Shown here piece after piece: positions 47,970-59,694 of a DNA stretch of 64,000 nucleotides (position 1 is its first letter; each line of letters begins with the position of its first letter). A program made the position numbers and the translations under genes. The notes below the pieces were generated by a model. That model did no database searches, was not told the origin of the DNA, and saw nothing but the letters and a program-made list of their open reading frames with translations. Source of the stretch: Gentiana macrophylla (Eukaryota; Streptophyta; Magnoliopsida; Gentianales; Gentianaceae); the NCBI GenBank assembly GCA_026214975.1, contig CM047806.1:84429599-84493598 (forward strand). Reading direction: 5' to 3'.

Positions 47970-49481
47970 CTACAGTTCGTTGTTTGATATAGATTTCCTC
48001 ATCGAGAAAGCCGTTAGAAACGCTGTCTTAACATCCATTTGCCAGATTTCATAATCCCGACATGCAGCAATAGAAAGGAGGATGCGGATGGTTTTCATCA
48101 TGGCCACAGGTGAGAAGGTTTCCTCGTAGTCTATACCCTCTCGCTGTGTGTAACCATTGGCTACCAGCCGTGCTTTGAAGGTTTTGACCTTCCCATCTAC
48201 TCCTCTCTTTCGCTTGTAGAGCCATTTACATCCAATGGGCCTTTCACCCTGAGGAAGTTCTACAAGTTTCCAGACTGAGTTAGAGTACATAGACTCTATC
48301 TCTTGATTCATTGCATCAATCCATTTATCCTTATCGTGATCCAATAGGGCCTTTTTATAGGTCGGAGGATCCTCTTCCATGCCGTACTGAGCCGGTGGCC
48401 GAACCACTCTCGCAGTAAGTCTAGGTGGAACAGGAATGTCGGAAATGACTGTTGTATTAGTAGTGTTGTTTACAGGAACATCAACAGCCACAATAGGCCT
48501 GACGTCATCGGAGAGTAATTCCTCTAGTACAATTTTACTTCGAGGTCTGCGATCTTTCATATAAATTTCCTCCAAAAACGTAGCATTAGTCGAGACTAGC
48601 ACTTTGTTATCTTCCGGATCGTAGAATAGACCACCACGTGTACCTTTTGGATAGCCTACAAACAAACATACTTTCGTACGCGATTGTAGCTTGGTAGTCT
48701 TGTCCATCAGCACATGTGCAAGACAACCCCATATGCGGAAGTGACGCATGCTTTCGCGATGTCCGGACCACATCTCTACGGGTGTCTTTTCGATAGACTT
48801 TGACAGTACTGCATTCAAAATGTAGACCGCTGCTTCTAAAGCATAACCCCAAAAGGATATAGGTAGTGAGGCATAGCTCATCATTGATCTAACCATGTTA
48901 ATCAATGTCCTGTTTCTCCTCGCAGCAACTCCATTTTGCTGAGGTGTCCTAGGCGCTGAATGTTGGAAACAAATTCCTTTTTTAGCCAAGTAGTCAATGA
49001 ACTCAGTATCTAAATATTCACCTCCACGATCCGAGCGAAGGCATTTCAATGACTTCCCTAGTTGCCTTTCGGCTTCTGCTTGGAACTCCTTGAACTTACC
49101 AAAAGCCTCGGACTTCCTATGCAGCAGATAAACATAACCGAATCTCGAGTAGTCATCAATGAAAGTCACAAAGTACTCGTATCCGCCTCTAGCTTGTACG
49201 TTCATCGGACCACAAAGGTCTGAATGCACTAAGTCTAGAGTTCCCGTGGCCCTATTACCCTTTGATGAGAAGGGACGCTAAGTCAATTTTCCCTCCAGGC
49301 AACACTCGCAGACAGGTAGTGTGTCAACAGATGACTCACCTAAGGCATGAACCTTTCCAAGTCTTTTGAGTCTTTCCAAGGAAATATAGCCGAGCCTCAG
49401 ATGCCACAAGTATGTTTTATCTTCTTTTACTTGAGAAACTTTCTGCCTTTTAGCAGATCTTTGATGAGCAATTTTAAACAT
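47970..49481 (-). pseudogene. pol: integrase and RT N-terminal part of the Angela-like element, catalytic Glu lost
   Basis: 49481-49278 is the pre-integrase (TYLWHLRLGYISLERL, LPVCECCLEGKLT). After one stop a 419-residue open frame (49229-47970) holds the integrase core HSDLCGPMNV, CLRSDRGGEYLD and NGVAARRNRTL. The expected NGVAERRN glutamate of the D-D-E triad is alanine here (codon GCG, about 48928). Then come SGHRESMRHFRIWGCLAHV, a Pro/Thr linker and the RT start: SVWKLVELPQGERPIGC, ARLVANGYTQREGIDYEETF, QMDVKTAFL with the first RT aspartate. A frame shift after TAFL ends it. Confidence 0.9.
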
Positions 49482-50690
49482 TTCATTATTAAGTAGGGAG
49501 CTTTATGTGGTCTTACAAAATATAAACCATTTTCATTCGTAGTTGAACACAATTCAAAGCCATTCTTCTCAAATAACAAATTCACCCTTCAAATTTGAAG
49601 CAGAAAATGATTGTTCAACTAAGGCGAGAATGAGAAATTAAATTTCTCTGAAATTGAATAATATAAACATTCTCTAAATGTAAAGTTCTATTATTAAAAT
49701 GCAAGTCCACAGCTCCCCTTCGCTTAGTGGAAATGGCGCCCAAAGTGCCTACTCGCATCACTTGAGAACCCTCTTCCCACTCCTCGCACGAACTAAGAAT
49801 GCAATGAAGAACATACATGGTTAGTAGCTCCAGATCAAGAATCCAAGTGGACACATCTTTAGCTACATTAAAAGATTCCAAGAATAGTAATTTCAATTAC
49901 CTTTCTTATCTTTCCAAAGGATGACCTTGACTTTGCCATCCTTTACATCACGAAGATATTCCGGACAATGGCGTTTCCAATGTCCTACCTCCTTACATTA
50001 AAAGCACTTGCCCTTGGGCTTGGCCTCGTCAACTTTCTTGGCTTTCTTTTTCTTCATTTTCTTGGGCATAGGTGCAACACTACCCTTCTTCTTTGGTTTG
50101 GCCTTAGGCTTGTTTGATGGCTTAGCTTCGGCCATATTGGCTTCAGCTTTCTTATCCCCTACTTGGACCTTATCTTTCAATAGTAGGCCCCCGTAGATAG
50201 TCAGTTCATTAAGCATCTGTGTCATGGTCAACTCATGTTTGCCTATCAGATACTGAGTTTTGAACGGGATAAACTCAGGAGTCAACGATTCAAAAATCAT
50301 CGACACTTGAGTTGCTTCATCGAACATCGATCCATGAATACCGGCATCATTGAAGTAACTGATCATATTTAGAACATGACCATTCACTGCTTGACCTTTC
50401 TTCAATTTTGTGTTAACAGCCATCCTGATGGCATCGTGTCTTGCTTGGTTGCTAGGTGATCCAAACATCGAAGTAAGTTTGTGCATGATATCTCATGCAG
50501 TCTCAAACTCCTCAATCTGGGTCCTAATAACCTCCGACACTGCCGCCAGGATGATCCCACGAGCCCGGTTATCTGACTCGATCCAGCGATTACGCTGCTC
50601 GATCTCATCTTTTCCGGGTTTTTGGATCGCCACCGTAGGGCATTCAGAAGTGAGTACATGTTGCACATTCTCGTATGTGAGTACCACGTT
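49482..50690 (-). pseudogene. gag: gag and protease of the Angela-like element
   Basis: Gag lies at 50687-49998 in two frames: ENVQHVLTSECPTVAIQKPGKD, ARGIILAAVSEVIRTQIEEFETA, then MHKLTSMFGSPSNQARHDAI, LKKGQAVNGHVLNMISYFND and a Lys/Ala/Pro-rich tail with KKMKKKKAKKVDEAKPKGKC. The zinc knuckle begins C-F and is then broken (CF*CKEVGHWKR-like near 49975-50000). Protease is recognised only as WILDLELLTMYVLH (about 49800-49850), degraded from the expected WILDSGATDHVC. The rest of the region runs in short frames to the pre-integrase. Confidence 0.75.
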
Positions 50691-52680
50691 TAGATTACTC
50701 TTCCATTTCTTAATGTTGTTTTCCGATAATTTTTAGAAAGAAAGGTAAATTTGAGCGGACATTTTTCTTTGAAAATAAAATGACATATATTAATTCAAGT
50801 TTAACACTACTATATAAGTTTATTTTAGGAATTGTAAACTAAAATTAAGTCTACTCTACCATTCCAAGATTTTAACCTCAGCATCTCAAAAGCCGCCGTA
50901 GGTAGGTCAAAGAGATGACGGTTAAATCGAGACAATCTCATCAATGAATAACTTGTGAGAATCGAACATCCCACGAGAATCGAACATCCCTTTATTCATT
51001 GACTACCTTCCTTTTAGCCTAGATATTATCAAGAATACCCTTGATGAGTGTGACCTACTATATCGGATCTCTTAGGACGCCCGAGTGTGCCGTCGTAGGA
51101 TAGGTCGGTGACCCGACGAGTACCCGTAAATCCTATCCTTTCGGAGACCAAGCCATGAATGTTGATGGGGTGAACACCATCCGTAGGGAACGAAATCAAT
51201 GCGCCGCGAGGCGTCACCCTTCTCTCACTTGCTTGTATCTATAATAGAGGCCGTGGGGTTGGCTGTCGCCTCCCCCACTCCCACTCAATATTTTGGAAGT
51301 GGTGGTGGGTTAACTAACCACGTTTTTTTGATGTTAATATAAAAGCACATTAAATCAAGGATTCCGAATGGTGTCGGTAACGTAGGCAAGCCTACCCGTC
51401 TTATTCGTTGGAACATATGTGACAGTCGGACGAAATCGTGTCAAGAGAGCCCCATTGAGATAAGAAGGAATCACCCCTCTGCTCGCCGGTGTAGCTTAAT
51501 CTTGCCAGACCCCCGTGCATTCATCACACTGGGATGGTTAAGTCGGTCGAGCGAAGCTCAGTTGACCACCCAACCTATAGGCGAACCGTTTTTATCCAAG
51601 ATTTATTGTTCTTTTACCATCATTCAATCTCGTAGACACTACGAATCGAAAACGTGATCTCGTTTGGGCTTTTAAGGCGGTTCACCGAGAACACACACCG
51701 AAAGGCTTAACGATTTCATAACCCGTCCTCGGATCTTTAATTAGTTACTAAATTAATTAATTACCACATATTAATTAAATTTCAACTAATTACGCGAGTT
51801 TGTATACATGCCTATTTTAATTACCAAAATTAAAATTATACATGTATGCATGGAGTGGATTTATGATATGATGCATGTCATGGCAATTCCGATTTTATAT
51901 CTATTTTATGATCAAACACATAAAAAAATAAATTGCGGAAAATTTAAACACCGAGATGGATCGTTGGTACCCCCGTATCTAATTTATCCTAGAAAAGCAG
52001 TAAATTACAATCTTGTTGTCTTCATGTCTTCGATCTTCGAACCTTGAACCACGAACCACGAAGAGAGGAGGCCGTAATATACCAATATATTATAAAATTG
52101 TTTTTTCTTTTTTTTTTTAAGTAACAATACACGGCAGCTTAAAAAAATAAAAAAAAAAATTTATCAAACAGGCCTTTCGGCAAAGGGTTGGAAGAAAAAA
52201 ATAAAAAATAAAAAATAAAAAATGTGACAAAAGCAAATTAGGGCTGCCGCATGCAAATTGTCGATTTGCCGTGATCTAAAAAAACAAAACAGCCCCTCTC
52301 CTTTTAGCTTATGTTCCACCATATTGATGATCTTTAAACATCATGATCTTCAACACCATGATCTTCGTCGTTTTTCCGGAATTACAAAAAAAATAAATAA
52401 ATAATAAAAAAAAAAACCGAAATAAAAGAAATAAAAACAACAACTTTTACATTAATCATATATGCTCAAAGGATCTAAATCGAGAGAGCTTACAATAGAT
52501 CTGACGAGTAAACAGTACCAACCCCAATCCATCTCTTCAAACCACAACAATCGCAACATAAAAAAATATGCATGCATCGGCCCCAAAAAAAAATTTGGGA
52601 CACATAAAACTACATGTTTTCCACTCCTAGATCTAATATTTTATACATATAAATATAGATCACCAGGCGACTGGTACCAC
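50691..52680 (-). other. long untranslated leader and primer site of the Angela-like element
   Basis: About 2 kb between gag and the 5' LTR, with no supported ORF. It contains the CG-rich block 51030-51600 and A-rich simple sequence at 52100-52230 and 52385-52420. Next to the LTR the minus strand reads GTGGTACCAGTCGCCTGG, a damaged initiator-Met primer site. Long leaders are characteristic of BARE/Angela elements. Confidence 0.75.
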
Positions 52681-54408
52681 TGTTAGTAATATCATCCGCA
52701 ACGGAAGCGATTTAAGGATCTAGATCTATAAATTACACGTAATAAAATAACTAGATCTACTCTACAAGGGTGTTGTAGAACATACCTCTTGGATCTCAAA
52801 ATCCAAGTAGAAGAACCGCAATAGGAAGAACAAAAGATGGTGTGAAGAGCACCACGATCTTCCGCACTTGTGATCCGAGCAACTCCCGGTGGAAGGAAAT
52901 TCTCGTCTCGAATCCTCCCGATATGCTACCCGGAAAACCTCCCGATATAGAAGAATAATCCTTGTCCTCCAAGGATTTTATTTTACAAATAAATAAATCC
53001 AATAAATAAAAGATAATCCTAGAATATCCTAGAACAAATCTAGAATAATCTTTATCTTTATTTCTTACCATAAATATTTATCCAATAAATATTTTGTGCA
53101 CATGTCTTATTAATCCACAAGAAAACTAATTTCTTGTTCCCTAAAACATTGATGCCTTGGCCGAAAATTATCATTGACCTAGTCAATATGATTTTCGGCC
53201 ATAACACACTAAATTGGGCCAAGATTATGAAAAATGTCTTTTTCACATATTTAATTATTTAGCCCAACTAATTTAATAGTCCACTAAACAATTAATTCAC
53301 ATATCGTTTTAATTAAATTCTAATAAGAACTAAATTAATATTGTCAGGATTCGACGTCCGAGAATAGCTATGCTATATTGGAGGCACGTCAGGGACCATG
53401 GACTAATAATCAGCGGCTCCGATAAATCAAATAAATAATTATCTTACGAACAAAATAATTATATTCGACAAATCAATCACAGAATATGCCACCATAATCC
53501 CGTGACTGCACTCCTCCGATTATGAGATTATATTTATCTCCTCACGAGAATGATAATAAGCGTCCATTGATATAATCATTACATATGGATTAATCCTCCA
53601 TAGATCGCTCATTCTAAATCGAAGTTACCGTTAACCCTTTTTAGAACCTCTTATCCTTATTTACCATTAACCCCTAGTGATCAATTAATTCATATAACTC
53701 ATGGTAGCAAATCGAGTGTAATATGAACTCGCACGATCGATCGTTTCTAGGATTAACAAATAAGTGAACTCGTTTATCTACTTCCATAAATGGAAGGAAT
53801 GGATTCCGTATCGTGATAACACGGACTACTCACTCAATCTAGTACAATGCCAAGATGGGGTAATTCGGTTCCTGACTCGAGTGTAATCCTTAACCGTCAA
53901 GTCAAACCTCATACCGATTCAAGCAGTTGACTGTGATCACCTTAGGATTAAGATATATCCATAAATATGATCATCGATTGATTCGATAAGACTTCTCGAT
54001 TACGGAATTATATCGTGAACTCTAATCAAATCGGTCCAGCCCTATATGATATATCTATCATATATAAATGCCAAACTAGGTTCTCTTAACCGAAAGTCCG
54101 GATAAGACAATCACATCTATTGTGTTTTGGGCGCATTAATAGCACGTTAAAGGAGAGACCCGATACTCTCGATTAACTTCACTACGGGCTAATTGTATTT
54201 TAAGTACATCTTCACTAACTCAATCCTCCCGTGTATATCCCATACACTGAGTTAAGTGATTACATAAACGATATACTTTAGGGTTTTCTGTAGTGTAAAT
54301 ACTATTGTCACATCGGTGAATATGAGAATAATAAATATGAATAATAATATCATTTAATTTATTAAATAAAACAATTACAAAATTGTCTTTCGGGCATCAC
54401 ACCTAACA
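52681..54408 (-). repeat. 5' LTR of the Angela-like element
   Basis: TGTTAGTAATATCATCCGCA...CACACCTAACA on the plus strand, 1728 bases, the partner of 44885-46705. At 54409 the text changes to gypsy RNase H sequence. Confidence 0.95.
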
Positions 54409-54754
54409 CCATCAACTCTGATCTAGCCAAAAACGGAGCCTTAAATCGTGATCCCAATCTGTTTCAACCTCAGATATTTCGGCCCATCTAAGCTTGTTTT
54501 GCCACAACTTGAACCCCTGTAACCGTATAAACTAGATTTCTACCCAAAGCATCTACCACAATGTTAGCTTTACCCGGATGGTATTGAATATCCATGTCAT
54601 AATCCTTTACAAACTCCAGCCATCTTCTTTGTCACATATTCAGATTCTCTTAAGTAAAGAAATACTTCATGCTCTTTTGATCTGTGAACATTCTAGCCTT
54701 GACTTCATAGAGATAGTGTCTCCAAGTCTTTAAGGCGAACACTACCGCTGCTAA
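54409..54754 (-). pseudogene. pol: gypsy RNase H fragment (left arm of the palindrome)
   Basis: The minus strand reads [62 protein letters not shown]: the RNase H C-terminal half of a Ty3/gypsy element. It has stops where the mirror copy at 55391 is open. The outer end is cut by the Angela-like LTR. Confidence 0.85.
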
Positions 54755-55741
54755 CTCTAAGTTTAGGTTGAGCTTGGGTTGGGTTGGGTTGGGTTGAATT
54801 GGGTTGGATTTTTACATGGTATAAGTCGGGTTGGTTCTAAAAAAACTAACCCAAACCCAACCAAATAACTATAAAACCGAATGGGTTAGTTTCGGGTTGT
54901 TCTGGGTTGGGTTCCGGTTTTCATACACAAAACATACATCTATATTCAAACATTCATGTTATGAAATCCACACACATACTATATTCAAATTCGAGTTCCA
55001 TACCAATAATCGTTATAGAAATCACATTTCTACAAATAATCATTAAAGAAAATACATTTTTAGGAAACATTTTATTTCTTAAAAATGTATTTTCTTTAAT
55101 GATTATTTGTAGAAATGTGCTTTCTACAACGATTATTGGTATGAACATATGGTATGGACCTCGAATTTGAATATAATATATGTGTGGATTTCATAGCATG
55201 AATGTTTGAATATGGATGTATGTTTTGTGTATGAAAACCTGAAAACCCAACCCAGACCAACCAGAAACTAACCCATTGGGTTTTATAGTCATTTGGTTTG
55301 GTTTGGGTTATTTTTTTTAGAACCAACCCGACTTATACCATGTAAAAACCCAACCCAAATTCAACCCAACCCAACCCAAGCTCAGCCTTAACTTAGAGTT
55401 AGCAGAGGTAGTATTCACCTTAAAGACTTGGAGACACTGTCTCTATGAAGTCAAGGCTAGAATCTTCACGGACCATAAGAGCTTGAAGTATTTATTTACT
55501 CAAGAGAATATGAACATGAGACAAAGAAGATGGCTGGAGTTTGTAAATGATTACGACTTGGATATTCAATACCATCCGGGTAAAGCTAACGTTGTGGTAG
55601 ATGCTTTGAGTAGAAATCCAGTTTATGCGGTTTCAGGAGTTCAAGTTGTGGCAGAACAGTTAGATGGGCTGAGTATCCGGGGTTTGAACAGTTTGGGGAT
55701 CGTCAGTTTGTGGCTCCGTTGTTGGCTATATCAGAGTTGAT
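54409..55741. repeat. large inverted repeat (palindrome, ~650-bp arms)
   Basis: The left arm (54409-55062) and right arm (55080-55741) mirror each other around a 17-base spacer. Each arm consists of a hAT half (inner ~310 bases) and gypsy RNase H sequence (outer ~345 bases). The 8-bp hAT target sequence is mirrored at 54755-54762 and 55391-55398. The arms differ by scattered substitutions and small indels. The left arm would continue but is cut by the Angela-like LTR. Confidence 0.9.
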
Positions 55742-56246
55742 TAATGATATTCAAGAAAAGAAAGACGAAGACCCAGTTTTTGTTAACTTGAAGTGTGTTG
55801 CAAGAGAAAATCCTACAGTGGGTTATGTGTTAGACAAGAACGGAAACCTTTGGTACCAAGATCGGTTGTGTGTACAAAATGCTGGTGACTTAAGGCAAAG
55901 AGTAATGGATAAAGCACACAAGATCGCTTTTTCCGTTCATCCAGGAGCAACCAATATGTATAGGGATTTGAAAAAACGGTTTTGGTGGCCTTCAATGAAG
56001 TTGGAAATCACAAAGTTTGTGGCTGAATGTGACACATGTCAGAAAGTTAAAGCAGAGCATAGAAGACTGAGAGGAATGCTTAAACATTTGGATATCCCCG
56101 AGTAGAAGTGGGATAAGATCAAACGTTTTCGGTTCGGGTCAAAACCAACCCAAAAACTTTGGGTTTCAATTGGTTTGGGTTTTTCGGGTTGTTTAGGTTT
56201 GGGTTTTGGGTTGGATTGGGTTCTTTGGGTTTTATGCTCAGCCCTA
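54763..56246 (-). mobile_element. hAT-type non-autonomous element, split by an inverted segment
   Basis: Ends TTAGGTTGAGC (54763-54773) and, inverted, GCTCAGCCCTA (56236-56246). Both outer sides carry the perfect 8-bp duplication CTCTAAGT (54755-54762 and 56247-56254), the size expected for hAT. The subterminal sequence is full of GGGTT/AACCC words (54779-54930, 56130-56235). There is no transposase. The interior between about 55073 and 56119 is an inverted copy of its own half plus gypsy RNase H/integrase, so the present 1.48 kb is not the original length. Confidence 0.75.
55391..56119 (+). pseudogene. pol: inverted gypsy segment: RNase H end and integrase zinc domain
   Basis: This reads on the plus strand, opposite to the rest of the gypsy element. 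55391-55735: LELAEVVFTLKTWRH, FTDHKSLKYLFTQ, QYHPGKANVVVDALSRNP. After a frame shift near 55700 it continues to 56105: LINDIQEKKDEDPVF, GNLWYQDRLCV, HKIAFSVHPGATNMYRDLKK, FWWPSMKLEI, ECDTCQKVKAEH, the H-H-C-C zinc-binding domain of integrase. It stops near KWDKI (56119), where hAT sequence begins. No integrase core follows. The minus-strand counterpart of the integrase part is missing. Confidence 0.9.
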
Positions 56247-56254
56247 CTCTAAGT

Positions 56255-57744
56255 CGTGTGTTGGTTAGTTCATTTCATGCACCTTTAGTTGTCTACAGGG
56301 ATAAGAAATTAACTTCCTCCTTGCACACACAACCCAAACCTTGTTCTGAAGCATCATAGACATCATAATTATCAAAGATATCGAGAACTGCCAAAACCGG
56401 TGCCGAAGTCAACTTATCCTTCAAAGTCTGGAAACCTCCTTCATACTCATTAGTCCTTTCAAACTTCACATTCTTGTGTGTGAGTTTGGTGAGTGGTGTA
56501 GCTATCTTAGAAAAGTCTTTGATAAACTTCCTATAATATCCAGCCAAACCTAGAAAACTTCATACCTCAGAAATTGTAGTAGGTTTAGGTCATTTCTCAA
56601 CCACTTCTATATCTGTCAGATCTACTTGAATGCCATCCCCAGAAATCACGTGACCCAAAAAACTGACTTGAGTCAGCCAAAACTCACATTTCAAAAACTT
56701 GGCATACAACTATTTCACTTTTAAAGTTTTCAACACAATACTCAAGTGTTCTTCATGCTCTTTCTCATCCTTTGAGTAAATAAGGATATAATCTATGAAC
56801 GCTATCACAAATGTATCCAGGTAGGGCATGAAAACACGTTGCATCAAATCTATAAATGGTGATGGAGCATTAGTGAGTCCAAAAGGCATAACCAAAAACT
56901 CATAATGTCCATACCTTGTACTAAAAGCCGTCTTCAGGATGTCAGCCACTTTGATCTTCAATTGATGATAACCCGACCTAAGAACAATCTTAGAAAACAC
57001 TCTCTTTCCTTGCAACTGGTTAAAAAGTCTTCAATCCTACGTAAAGGACACTTATTCTTGATGGTGAGGTTATTCAATGCTCGGTAGTCAATGCACATCC
57101 GCATGCTACCGTTCTTCTTAACAAACAAAACAGGGGCTCCCCACGGTGAAGTACTTGGCTGAATTATGATCCTTTCAAGCATATCCTTAAGTTGAGCATT
57201 TAGTTCTTTTAATTCAGCCAGAACCATCCTATATGGTGCCTTAGCTACTGGTGCTGCCCCCGCTACTAACTTGATCTCAAATTATATCCCTCTATCCGGC
57301 ATGTTACCTGGTAACTCATCCAGAAAATCTTTGGGATACTCTTTAACTATGGAGTTTCCTCTAACTTAGTCTTAACTAGTTCAACATCCATTGCATAAAA
57401 CAAGTAGCCTTCACAACCTTTTTGACAAGCTCTAATTTCCTTAACCGTTGAAATTATCGGATGACGCTTGTTACTTGGCTTGTACACATTACCTTGAAAA
57501 GACTTAAACGATTTCCTAGGTACTTTACAGGTTACTCTCTTTTCTCTACAATCCAAAGGTTCATAGCCAATCTATGCCAATAATTACATCAAAGTCTGAA
57601 AAGTCCAATACTATTAAGTCACTCTTATAACGATACGCTGCTACACGAACATCCACTTATGGTATCATATTAGTCACTTTAGTTACCTTTCCTAAGGGTG
57701 CAGTTATTTCCAAAGTGTTCCTTAAGGTTTTCAAAGGTAGATTT
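56255..57744 (-). pseudogene. pol: gypsy reverse transcriptase and end of protease, RT active site mutated
   Basis: From 57744 down: post-protease text (LPLKTLRNTLEITAPLGKVT, VIIGIDWL-like), then RT with [40 protein letters not shown] and [17 protein letters not shown]. Next come [19 protein letters not shown], the active-site block [13 protein letters not shown] (about 56773-56811) and further on MAGYYRKFIKDFSKIATPLT and LDIFDNYDVYDASEQG. The canonical FIDDILIYS has lost its second aspartate (GAT GAT to GAT TAT). Frame breaks occur near 57230-57350, 57000, 56700 and 56560. The text ends in RNase H at the hAT insertion. Confidence 0.9.
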
Positions 57745-59694
57745 TGTTAGCAAATCAATCGAGTAGCGCAGCGGAATTTAAAAATTGATTTCCCGATCCA
57801 GGATCGTCTTCGTTTAAACAATAAACATACAAGTGAGGGGACGGTAATATTACCTTGGTTGATCTAAAATACCGACGTTTTGACCGTCCGGTAGGAGTAG
57901 ATGTGCGTGAGCCGTCCAAGCGTCTGGCCTCTACCAGTAATCCACACGAGAACCTCGCCGGAATCCTACCAAGGATTGCTATTAGAAAAACCCAACTGCT
58001 AGGTCGGTCTTTTCTCTCTCTACAATCTCTCTCTAAGAAGCTATCTTATTTTTTCACAAGAACAATTAGCTCTTAGAATTATGGTGTACTATACAAGAGC
58101 TTGGCAATCCCTTGCTTATATAGGCATATGGGGCGCCCTTTGTATTCCCAAAACCCTTGGGGAACAAGTTTTGAGTTGAGTGGAGAGAAAGAAAACATTT
58201 TCCTAATAAAATAAGGAAAATCCCTTAAATTGATTTATCTCATTTAATTTAATATCTTATATTAAATATTTCCAAGATATTGTCAATATCTAATATTGAC
58301 TATCTTTATCTTATTACCATAAATCTATTTTCCAAAATTAATTAATAGCCAATATTAATATCATGATAATCTTATTAATTAAATTGCACAATTCAAATGT
58401 ATCATATACACTTTATCATCTGCGCCTCTTTGCCAATTTATTGGCTTCCGGAATATTCTTTAATTAATATAATACTATGAATAATTAATTTGCAAAATAC
58501 ATGTATATCATATATACATATTTCAAAATTATGTATCTATACACATATTTAATTAATCAACATAATTAATATCTTGTATTATATTTATTCATAATAAATA
58601 AATACCACCATATTAATTTACCACTATAACATTTATAGTATGAGACAAAACTTTCCTTATTTGGTCATCAACTATAACCACATTTTAATCCTACTCGATG
58701 TTCATATGTGTGTTACATGATAGGCTTCCGAATATGTTGGCCGTAGACATAAGGCGCAATTACGAAAATGCCCTTCACATTTAACGATCACGGACAGCGT
58801 CTAGAAACACGTCTGTGACCCCCAATCATCGGAAGAGTCAATACGCAATGACTACTACCTTTCATGTGCTCGGTTAGCATGTAAATAGAATTTAATCGCT
58901 GTAATAATATCCATACGGTCGTACGTCGAGTGTCAAGCATTGACGACCGTATCTTATAATGTGGATATCATTCTCTCTCGAAGTAAATCATTTACTTCCA
59001 CTTTGCAAAGATTCACGAGAGTAAGACATTCCTTATAAGAAGGCCCTTTCGGATATTCACCCATATTCATAGGGTACGCGATTCCTAGACGACCTAACAT
59101 GTATACTCCGCATGCTTCAGTATCATACCCAATCATTACCACATGATTGCCCCATGGTTAGGGGAAACCTCAATAGTGTCAAAGCATGACAATCCACACC
59201 GTGATGCCATGTAGACTCTGGTACTAAGGATAATTACACAACCATCACATAGTGTGACACTTAACTGTGTAAGTGGGTCAGTCTAACGTATGCATTCTCT
59301 AATACACGTCCATGTATAGTCCAAGTGTCTCTACACTTCGATAGACGAGATCTATCACTGTCCTCAAAGACAGAAGACATCTAATACGTGCTAGTATGTA
59401 CGTACTAGCAATGCCATGTTTAATAGTACATCAGCCTAGAGACATTTAAGTATCAAACTTATTAAAGTGATTAGAGATCTCATCAACCATAATCGCCTAT
59501 CATGGTTTCTCTATCACAGTTTAATACTAAGGACGTTATCATATAACAATTCATAATTGGTTCTTTAAAAGAACAAATATATGACAACAGAAAAGCCATT
59601 TATTATATATGTATAATCATAAAGAAATAGCAGAAATGATCCAACCCGGTCGGATCCGGTCCAACCCGATTGGGTTTAGGACACTATTTCAACA
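57745..59694 (-). repeat. solo LTR of an Angela-like element inserted in the gypsy protease
   Basis: 1950 bases, plus-strand edges TGTTAGCAAATCAATC and CACTATTTCAACA, with gypsy protease text on both sides and no internal region. Its reverse complement starts TGTTGAAATAGTGTCC and matches the LTR at 62312. The flanking five bases are GATTT and GATAA, so the target duplication is at best imperfect (3 of 5). There is no coding content. Small ORFs here are chance. Confidence 0.85.

Larger units (their letters stand above)
44519..54408 (-). mobile_element. Angela/BARE-like Ty1/copia element with tandem partial second unit
   Basis: Minus-strand order: LTR (54408-52681), primer site, long leader, gag, protease, integrase, RT, RNase H, polypurine tract, LTR (46705-44885), then a second copy of the start of the leader (44884-44519). 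LTRs of 1.73 and 1.82 kb, a leader of about 2 kb and the copia domain order fit the Angela/BARE group (inference). The LTRs differ by many small changes, and a deletion of roughly 110 bases lies in the right one near 52945. The element interrupts the gypsy RNase H region at 54409. Its left side meets the gypsy polypurine tract at CCCCTCTCC. Confidence 0.85.

Noticed and set aside
54831..55326. Small mirrored ORFs inside the palindrome
   Set aside because: Similar peptides on both strands are the automatic result of the inverted repeat, and the sequence is hAT non-coding DNA.
58954..59142. 62-residue minus-strand frame in 57745-59694
   Set aside because: It falls within a solo LTR and shows no domain. 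The LTR explanation covers the whole stretch.
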